NCBI GenBank assembly: GCA_035933635.1
Contig: DASYYY010000009.1
Location: 62,001-126,000, forward strand
DNA length: 64,000 bases
Source: JAKIVR01 sp035933635
GTDB lineage: Archaea > Thermoplasmatota > Thermoplasmata > Lutacidiplasmatales > UBA184
Reading direction: 5' to 3'
The translations under genes and the position numbers were made by a program. This document shows positions 58,632 through 64,000 of the stretch, piece by piece. The stretch's first letter is position 1, and the number at the start of each line of letters is the position of its first letter. A model generated the notes under the pieces. That model worked only from the letters and a program-made list of their open reading frames with translations. It made no database searches and was not told the origin of the DNA.

Positions 58632-59522
58632 CTAGACCACCGTGATCGAGTTCAGCGTGACTCCGTTCCCGAGCGCACCCGCGTTGACGGTGACCTTGGC
58701 CGACGCGTGGGGCCAGCCCGTCGTCTGCGCGAGGACGTAGCCGAAGATGTCGGAGATCACATAGTAGTGGTGGCCCGCAACGAACGTCCCGTTGATGTAG
58801 GCGGTCGACCCGGCCGACGAGCCCGAGCTTCCGAAGGTGAGGCTGGCGCTGGAGTAGGTGTAGTTGTAGCTGGTGCAGCTCCCGCCGACCGTGCACGTCC
58901 AGTAGATGTCGGTGTAGTTCTCGCTGTAGTTGAACGCGTTGACACCGGTCGAGCCCGAGGTCTGATAGATGTAGCTGTTGTTCGACGCGTCGTAGATGTA
59001 GGTGTTGGCGAACAGCTCCGCGAAGCTCTCAGCGATGCAGAACCCGGTCGTGTAGTTGAACGTCGAGTACCGGTAGGTGTGGGTAGCGCAGGATCCCGTG
59101 GCCGAGATCGAGCCCGACATCGACCAGGCACTGCTGTAGTTGACCTGCACCGAGTGTGATCCGCTCGGTACGGCCACGTTGATCATCGAGAAGTATTCCT
59201 GTTCGAGCAGCCCGATGGAGTTCACGACCAGCGCGAACGGCGCTCCGCAGGTCCTCGCGGCGCCATTCGCCGCCCAGTGGAACGCCCCGGTGGTCAAGCT
59301 CCAGCTGGGCTTGGTGGTGGCTTTCGCCGACCCGCAGCCGATCTGTTCGCTCACCGTGGCCTTCACGGTCTTGCCCGTGAACGGCGCCACGGTCTTTGTC
59401 GCGCTCGCGGCCGGCGCGATCGCCATCAAGACGGCGACGAGCACGGCTCCCCCTCCGAAGATCATGGCCCGTCGATCCCGCACCAACGACCAGCCCGTCT
59501 TCGCTCTCCCCGTTCCTAACAT
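58632..59522 (-). CDS. Small secreted protein, Tyr/Ser/Asn-rich
   Basis: 296 residues from ATG 59522. That start is preferred to ATG 59540 because a TATA-like ATTTAG is centred 31 bp upstream of it and only 13 bp upstream of the other. A signal helix (MIFGGGAVLVAVLMAIAPAAS) precedes a beta-rich chain with paired cysteines (IGCG and RTCG; GSCAT and FCIAE; WTCT and SCTS) and many sequons. There is no C-terminal anchor, so it is probably released or held by other surface proteins. No family is recognised. Confidence 0.8.
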   Translation of the reverse strand: MLGTGRAKTGWSLVRDRRAMIFGGGAVLVAVLMAIAPAASATKTVAPFTGKTVKATVSEQIGCGSAKATTKPSWSLTTGAFHWAANGAARTCGAPFALVVNSIGLLEQEYFSMINVAVPSGSHSVQVNYSSAWSMSGSISATGSCATHTYRYSTFNYTTGFCIAESFAELFANTYIYDASNNSYIYQTSGSTGVNAFNYSENYTDIYWTCTVGGSCTSYNYTYSSASLTFGSSGSSAGSTAYINGTFVAGHHYYVISDIFGYVLAQTTGWPHASAKVTVNAGALGNGVTLNSITVV

Positions 59523-59548
59523 TCGGTTTCCTTGCGCCATGCTGAAGA

Positions 59549-59557
59549 GCTAAATCC
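59549..59557 (-). promoter_or_regulatory. TATA-like box of the small secreted-protein gene
   Basis: Minus-strand GGATTTAGC lies at leaderless spacing from ATG 59522. Confidence 0.45.
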
Positions 59558-59681
59558 CCAGTTTTTTGGGCGCGATGCGCGAACTGGCTCATGGTACTTA
59601 ATCCTCAGCTAATTGGCGACGACGGCGCCCTTTCGGCCCGAATCGGACCAGAAGTCGCCCGTCTCGGCGAGAGGGGGTAGA

Positions 59682-60065
59682 CTAGCGGAGCCAAGGGGGC
59701 GGGCCGGAATACTGGTAGTGATCACGCAACTCCCGCGCGTACAGCTCGCGGTAGAACCCCCGAAACCGACGGAGATGCTCCACGCCTTGCGGCGTGATGC
59801 GAATGTCGTACCCCGCCTCGGCGTGGCGGACCGTGGCATACCGCTCTTCGACGAGGTAGTCGATCACTTTCTCCGTCATGTGCGAGTTCGAGCGAATCGC
59901 GTGCAGGATCTCCTCCTTGGAGACCCGCCCGGCGGCCGTCGCGATCGCCGACGGGACCCGCGCCGCGAGGTCGGGCTGGCCGAGGTCCAGGTTCAGTTCC
60001 GCGAACAGTCGTGCGAGGGCGATGTAGGCGTAGACCCGGTACCCCTTGTAGCGACGCTCGGGCAC
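59682..60065 (-). CDS. Winged-helix DNA-binding protein
   Basis: 127 residues from GTG 60065. A helix-turn-helix (SKEEILHAIRSNSHMTEKVID) and following wing (YLVEERYATVRHAEAGYDI, then ITPQGVEHLRRF) indicate a winged-helix transcription regulator. It begins 27 nt after the flavin oxidoreductase gene on the same strand, so it may report on redox state or regulate that operon. The basic N-terminus (PERRYKGYRVY) may contact DNA. Confidence 0.82.
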   Translation of the reverse strand: MPERRYKGYRVYAYIALARLFAELNLDLGQPDLAARVPSAIATAAGRVSKEEILHAIRSNSHMTEKVIDYLVEERYATVRHAEAGYDIRITPQGVEHLRRFRGFYRELYARELRDHYQYSGPPPWLR

Positions 60066-60092
60066 GGGCTCCGGAGTTCGACGCCGGACCCT

Positions 60093-61298
60093 CTACTTGA
60101 GTCTCGCGTGGGTCAGGGACCGGCGCCGAGTCGCCCTGGGTCGGCCCACCTCCGCCCGGTGAAGTTCTTCGGACGCCGACTTCACGAGCGCGGCGGGCCG
60201 CCCCCAGATCGTGAGTCCCCGAACGGAGCCGGCCCCCGCGCGGATACCGAGGGCGACGATCACCCCCTTCTCTCGGTAGCGGAACTCGCGCAAAGGACGA
60301 CCGAGTCGCCGCGCGACGAGGTTCTCCCCCGCCACCGGCGCCTCGGCCAGGGCTGCCTGTGCCGTGGCGGGCACGACGGCGTGGGTCGTCGCATCGGTGT
60401 ACTCCGCGACATCCCCCACCGCGAACACCCCGGGGAATCCGGGGATCTCGAGGTGTTCGTCGACGCGGACGCGGCCGCCCCGGCCATGCGGGACCGGCAG
60501 ATCGCGCACGAGCGGGGGCGCCTCGTTCCCCGCGGCCCAGACGCACAGGTCGAAGGGAACCACCGTGCCGCCCTGGAGCTCGAGCCCATCCGGATCGACC
60601 CGCGTCGAGTTCCTCCCCTCGTCCAGGTTCACCCGGGCCTTCAGAAGCAGGGCGCGCGCGTGCCGGACCAGTCCGCCGGGAAGTCCGGCCAAGAACGGGA
60701 GCGCGCCGGCGATCAAGGTCACTTGCGGCGGTAGACATCGGTGCCCGACGATGCGAGACCAGTCGGAGGTCGCGATCTCGGCCGCCACCTCGGTCCCGGT
60801 CGATCCTCCCCCTACGACCACGATCTTCGGAGCGGCCCCTCGGGCGACGCTGGTCGACTCGAGCAGGCGGATGGCCTCCGCGAGCCGCTGGGCTTCGGTA
60901 AGACGATAGACATTGAACGTGTGCTCCCGGGCGCCTGCCACCCCATAGTACGAGGGAACGCTTCCCAGACAAATCGCGAGCTCGCGGAACCGAATGGACC
61001 CGCCCGCCACCCGCACGGTTCGAGACTCGAGGTCGATCGCCTCGATCTCGCCGGTCACCAGGGCGTCTTCCGCGCTCCCTAGTACGCTGCGTAGCGGCAG
61101 CGCCCAAGGGGAGACCGCCCCTTGCCGGGCCGCAATCCGGCCGACCTCGTACAGCTCCGTCCGGAGAACGTGCACCGGGTGCCGGTCCACGAGGAGGATC
61201 GGCCATTTTCCGCGGGAGCGGCGTCGGGCGGCTTCCCACGCGGCGAGGCCGGCGTAGCCCCCACCGAGGATGATGCTCGTCTCGACGTCCGCCGCCAC
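60093..61298 (-). CDS. FAD-dependent pyridine-nucleotide oxidoreductase, type II NADH dehydrogenase-like
   Basis: 401 residues from GTG 61298, which places the FAD motif ILGGGYAGLAAWEA near the N-terminus. The second dinucleotide motif is VVVGGGSTGTEVAAEI, and the FAD-contacting GVFAVGDVAEY lies near residue 300. The GGGYAGL signature and the LYEVGRIAARQG segment recall NDH-2 enzymes that pass electrons from NADH to quinone at the membrane. Sulfide:quinone and related reductases are alternatives. It forms a two-gene unit with the winged-helix gene. Confidence 0.88.
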   Translation of the reverse strand: MAADVETSIILGGGYAGLAAWEAARRRSRGKWPILLVDRHPVHVLRTELYEVGRIAARQGAVSPWALPLRSVLGSAEDALVTGEIEAIDLESRTVRVAGGSIRFRELAICLGSVPSYYGVAGAREHTFNVYRLTEAQRLAEAIRLLESTSVARGAAPKIVVVGGGSTGTEVAAEIATSDWSRIVGHRCLPPQVTLIAGALPFLAGLPGGLVRHARALLLKARVNLDEGRNSTRVDPDGLELQGGTVVPFDLCVWAAGNEAPPLVRDLPVPHGRGGRVRVDEHLEIPGFPGVFAVGDVAEYTDATTHAVVPATAQAALAEAPVAGENLVARRLGRPLREFRYREKGVIVALGIRAGAGSVRGLTIWGRPAALVKSASEELHRAEVGRPRATRRRSLTHARLK

Positions 61299-61423
61299 GC
61301 CCTCTCGACGAGCTACCGGGGTAAGATGATTCCCCCGGGCGCTCGAATCCGGGGGCAATACTCCACCGCGGCCCCGTCGAGGGGGGGCCGTCGCCGCGAT
61401 GGGCTGGGTCGTAGGGATCGGTA

Positions 61424-62062
61424 CTAGAGGGCTGGGAAGAGGCTCGTGATCCCGTTGATGATGAACTGCACGCCGACGGCGGCGAGCAGTAGCCCCATCA
61501 CTCGGGCGATCGCCATGACCCCGACGCGACCGAGGTAGGAGACGATCCGCTCGCCGAAGTGGAAGACCACCCAGGTCGCCGCCGTGGTGATCGCGATGGC
61601 GATGAACGTCGCGAAGAGCTCGAGGGGGTCCGAACCGGCGGTGCCCTCGTAGATCATCACCGCGGAGATCGCACCGGGTCCCGCCAGGAGCGGGATGCCC
61701 AGCGGTACGACCGAGATCTCGTCACGCCGGGCGAGGGCGTCGGCCCGGTCCTGGTCGGTCAGCTTCGTCCGGGTGAGCTCCCCTTGGAGCATTTCGTAAC
61801 CCACGATGAACAGCAGGATGCCCCCGGCGATCTCGAACGCTTCGAGCGTGAAGCCGAAGGCCGAGAATAGAAATCGACCGGCGATGGCAAACACGGTCAG
61901 CATCACGCCGAGGACGAGGACGGAGCGTTGGGCCACATGCCGTCGGTCCGTCGGGCTGAACCCATCGGTCAGGGCGACGAAGAACGGCAGCGCGCCGATC
62001 GGGTCCACGATGGCGAAGACGCTCGCGATGACGGCGGTCGCGAACGCCAGCTCATTCGTCAT
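61424..62062 (-). CDS. MarC-family integral membrane protein
   Basis: 212 residues with six transmembrane helices and the family pattern: FAIVDPIGALPFFVAL in helix 1, AFEIAGGILLFIVGYEML, VPLGIPLLAGPGAISAVMI, and the C-terminal RVMGLLLAAVGVQFIINGI. Its transported substrate is unknown despite the historical name linking it to antibiotic resistance. It is preceded by 92 nt after the peroxiredoxin gene. Confidence 0.93.
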   Translation of the reverse strand: MTNELAFATAVIASVFAIVDPIGALPFFVALTDGFSPTDRRHVAQRSVLVLGVMLTVFAIAGRFLFSAFGFTLEAFEIAGGILLFIVGYEMLQGELTRTKLTDQDRADALARRDEISVVPLGIPLLAGPGAISAVMIYEGTAGSDPLELFATFIAIAITTAATWVVFHFGERIVSYLGRVGVMAIARVMGLLLAAVGVQFIINGITSLFPAL

Positions 62063-62154
62063 CGTCCGGAGCGGAACTCGGCTCGGGCGGCGAACCCCTT
62101 GTTACGCGCAAGGCCCCCCGTGCGGGAGCCCTCGTGACGCGGCGACGTGCCGGT

Positions 62155-62598
62155 TCAGGCCCCGGGCCAGGAGAATTCGCAGGCCTGGTCGACGTGGTTG
62201 GACGCGTCGGAGCTCGCAATGACCTTGGCCACACGACCGTCGGGCTGAATGAGGAAGGTGACGCGCTTGGCGCGACCGGTGAGCCCCTTGACCCCGTACT
62301 TCCCCGTGATCTCTCCGTTCGGGTCGGCCACCAGCGGGAACTGGAAGCCGTACTTCTTGGCGAACTTGGCCTCGTCCTCGACGTCGTCGGTGCTCACCCC
62401 GATGACGCGCACGTCCTTGCCCCCGAGCTCGTCGAAATGGTCGCGGAACCCCTTCCCTTCGCGCGTGCAACCGGGGGTGTCCGCCTGGGGATAGAAGTAG
62501 AGGATGACCGGGTGACCCCGTAGCTCGGACAGCTTGAGCCGCGATCCCGCGGAGGTCGGTCCCTCGAAGTCCGGCGCCATCTCCCCTTCGGCGATCAT
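62155..62598 (-). CDS. bcp: Peroxiredoxin, BCP/PrxQ type
   Basis: 147 residues from ATG 62598, giving the usual MIAEGEMAPDF N-terminus; ATG 62643 would overlap the upstream gene. The peroxidatic cysteine is in YPQADTPGCTREG, followed by VIGVSTD and FPLVADPNGEI. The resolving cysteine often found five residues after the first is absent here; the only other cysteine is in DQACEFSW near the C-terminus. It reduces peroxides with thiols. Neighbours are an acetyltransferase gene and marC on the same strand. Confidence 0.93.
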   Translation of the reverse strand: MIAEGEMAPDFEGPTSAGSRLKLSELRGHPVILYFYPQADTPGCTREGKGFRDHFDELGGKDVRVIGVSTDDVEDEAKFAKKYGFQFPLVADPNGEITGKYGVKGLTGRAKRVTFLIQPDGRVAKVIASSDASNHVDQACEFSWPGA

Positions 62599-62623
62599 GG
62601 CCGGGTAGGGCTCGGAGCCGACA

Positions 62624-63640
62624 TCAAGTCGACGGGACCCCATGATCGGGGGGGTCGGCTCCCGCAGTCGAGCCGAGCTCGCTCGGCAGCAGGTCGACGA
62701 GGTCCGATCGGCCGGAGCGCGCCAGGTCGATCCAGGTGTTGTCCTCGGGGAGTGGAACGTAGGTGAACCCGAGGCTCTCGTAGAGCGCGCGCGCTCGTCG
62801 ATTGGGCGCGGTGACGACCAGCCGGGGAGTGGGCGCCCCTTCCGAGCGGAGTGCGGCGAGCGCGGCACGTACGACCGCCCGGCCCAGACCCCGTCGTCGA
62901 TGGCTCGGAGCCACGACGATCTCAGCCAGCAACGGACCGTTGAGGTCGGTGACGAGCACGGCAGCGACCCAACGGCCCTCCGCGAAGACGCCCACGGAGG
63001 CGGAAGCCCACCAGCGTCCGTACTTCCCTCCGAACAGTTCGTGGGCGGCGGTGCGACATTCGTCGGCGATCGGCACGCCCGGCGAGAAGTAGGTCGGATC
63101 GAGCGGAAAGTCCGAGTAGGCGTCTGCGAGGAGGTCTCCGATCGCCCCCACGTCCCCGGCCGCGAGTGGGCGGATGCCAGCCCTCTCGGGCGCGGCCGGC
63201 AACACCCGGTCGAGCGGGTAGATCATGTCGAACCGCCGGAGATGGCGGTAACCCTCCGGCTCCAGGACCGTCGCGAGGTCGGAGGACGGGATGGTCCAGC
63301 CCGGTAGCTGGACGATCGCGACGGGAGGCCCCTCGAGGCTCGTCAGCTCGCGCAGCAACGCGCGGAGCGTTTCGACCCGCCGCCACGACGGATCGAGGTA
63401 CACCTGGACCTTACGGCGCTCCCGTCCGACGGACTCCCAGCGTACGACGGAGATCGGATCGTCCTTCGGCCCGATCCAAAGCCAGCCCGGGAACCGACCC
63501 GTCCGGACCTCCTCGCTCCAGGTGTCGGGGGAGGGGTTCGATCCGGATCCAGAGGCCTGCTCGTCGGCCCGTCGCCCGGTCAACCGCAGCACTTCGGCCG
63601 GGTATTCGTTGGCCTCGACGAGCCCATGCGGGGGGGTCAT
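62624..63640 (-). CDS. GNAT-family N-acetyltransferase
   Basis: 338 residues from ATG 63640, supported by a TATA-like box 28 bp upstream. The C-terminal half is a clear GNAT domain: LLAEIVVAPSHRRRGLGRAVV (acetyl-CoA loop RRRGLG) and LVVTAPNRRARALYESLGF. The N-terminal half has another degenerate GNAT-like fold ending FDMIYPL. The substrate is unknown. It is divergent from the osmC-like gene. Confidence 0.88.
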   Translation of the reverse strand: MTPPHGLVEANEYPAEVLRLTGRRADEQASGSGSNPSPDTWSEEVRTGRFPGWLWIGPKDDPISVVRWESVGRERRKVQVYLDPSWRRVETLRALLRELTSLEGPPVAIVQLPGWTIPSSDLATVLEPEGYRHLRRFDMIYPLDRVLPAAPERAGIRPLAAGDVGAIGDLLADAYSDFPLDPTYFSPGVPIADECRTAAHELFGGKYGRWWASASVGVFAEGRWVAAVLVTDLNGPLLAEIVVAPSHRRRGLGRAVVRAALAALRSEGAPTPRLVVTAPNRRARALYESLGFTYVPLPEDNTWIDLARSGRSDLVDLLPSELGSTAGADPPDHGVPST

Positions 63641-63663
63641 CCGACACGCGCTCGTACCGGTTC

Positions 63664-63672
63664 GGAATAACC
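63664..63672 (-). promoter_or_regulatory. TATA-like box of the 63640 acetyltransferase gene
   Basis: Minus-strand GGTTATTCC is centred about 28 bp before ATG 63640. Confidence 0.45.
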
Positions 63673-63703
63673 CTGCCGCCCGCGATGATCCTGCCGCGGC
63701 GCA

Positions 63704-63710
63704 CGTTATC
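63704..63710 (+). promoter_or_regulatory. TATA-like box of the osmC-like gene
   Basis: CGTTATC is centred 26 bp before ATG 63734, as for other leaderless genes here. Confidence 0.45.
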
Positions 63711-63733
63711 TGCCGGCCGGAATCGGGCCGACC

Positions 63734-64000
63734 ATGGCAGCGGTACGGCGTGCAGTGGCGATCTGGGAGCACGACCTTCTCAAGGGCAGCGGGCGGTTCA
63801 AGGTGGACAGCGGGGCGATACCGGAATCGCCGGTCAGCTGGGCCGCGCGGACCGAAGCGTCCAATGGCAAGACCAGCCCGGAGGAGCTGCTGGCCGCGGC
63901 CCATGCGAGCTGCCTGGCGATGGCGTTCTCGGCCGGCCTCGGCCGCATGGGCAAGCCGCCCGAGCGGCTGACCGTGACCGCGAGCTGCACCTTCGACAAG
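63734..64000 (+). CDS. osmC: OsmC/Ohr-family peroxidase, 3' end cut by window
   Basis: The first 89 residues are visible: MAAVRRAVAIWEHDLLKG, then GSGRFKVDSGAIP, TSPEELLAAAHASCLAMAFS with the first catalytic cysteine, and the opening of the next strand (LTVTASCTFDK). These match the OsmC subgroup of thiol peroxidases acting on organic hydroperoxides. The second catalytic cysteine lies beyond the window. Divergent from an acetyltransferase gene and close to a peroxiredoxin gene, so this corner is enriched in oxidative-stress functions. Confidence 0.92.
   Translation, partial: MAAVRRAVAIWEHDLLKGSGRFKVDSGAIPESPVSWAARTEASNGKTSPEELLAAAHASCLAMAFSAGLGRMGKPPERLTVTASCTFDK

Noticed and set aside
1..64000. 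CRISPR array, rRNA or tRNA genes, prophage
   Set aside because: No regularly spaced direct repeats, conserved rRNA segments, complete tRNA cloverleaf or phage structural genes were seen on reading both strands.

Overview
The window reads as a chromosomal segment of a GC-rich archaeon. Archaeal or eukaryote-like information genes include Orc1/Cdc6, the primase small subunit PriS, FEN1 with a PCNA-binding tail, RIO1 kinase next to a KH-domain (Dim2/Pno1-like) protein, Trm5, archaeal-type phosphoglycerate mutase, a PAC2 protein and an FtsZ relative. Many genes have a TATA-like box 25-32 bp before the start codon, so leaderless transcripts are likely. The mix (euryarchaeal replication and division genes, FtcD, many giant Asn/Ser/Thr/Gly-rich surface proteins) suggests a high-GC lineage of Thermoplasmatota. 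That placement is inference, since no rRNA gene is present.

Layout. 1-1.7 kb: the end of an aldehyde dehydrogenase gene with an overlapping small coiled-coil gene. 1.7-3.1 kb: orc1/cdc6 on the minus strand. 3.4-19.0 kb: a tightly packed minus-strand run of six genes. Read 5' to 3' it encodes two related single-pass surface proteins, a polytopic membrane protein ending in two Cdc48-like AAA+ ATPase modules, a small two-helix membrane protein, a surface protein with seven cysteine-pair repeats plus a PKD domain, and a surface beta-propeller (sialidase-like) protein. Most junctions are 4-nt overlaps or gaps of 2-30 nt. This is the most unusual locus in the window and looks like a cell-envelope machine. 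19.4-25.4 kb: a further 1981-residue surface protein with its own promoter.

25.7-31.1 kb: a small membrane protein, a TnpB (IS200/IS605-type) element with paired inverted ends, and a large surface protein with several cytoplasmic zinc ribbons. 31.2-41 kb: metabolism. This holds S-adenosylhomocysteine hydrolase with glycine-cleavage H protein, a fused 3-hydroxyacyl-CoA dehydrogenase/enoyl-CoA hydratase, and an apgM-trm5-ppsA-VOC operon that feeds gluconeogenesis. 41-44.4 kb: a zinc-ribbon membrane protein, then a type IV pilin-like protein that seems to lack a standard start codon.

44.7-47.3 kb: a ribbon-helix-helix regulator beside a divergent FtsZ-like protein, a 54-residue membrane peptide and a PAC2 protein. 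47.4-54.2 kb: fen, ftcD, a riboflavin-pathway reductase and an FAH-family enzyme on the plus strand, facing a rio1-KH-priS operon on the minus strand. 54.3-64 kb: assorted envelope, redox and regulatory genes, ending in an OsmC-family gene cut by the window edge. Long open frames antisense to these genes are GC-driven shadows and are not annotated.
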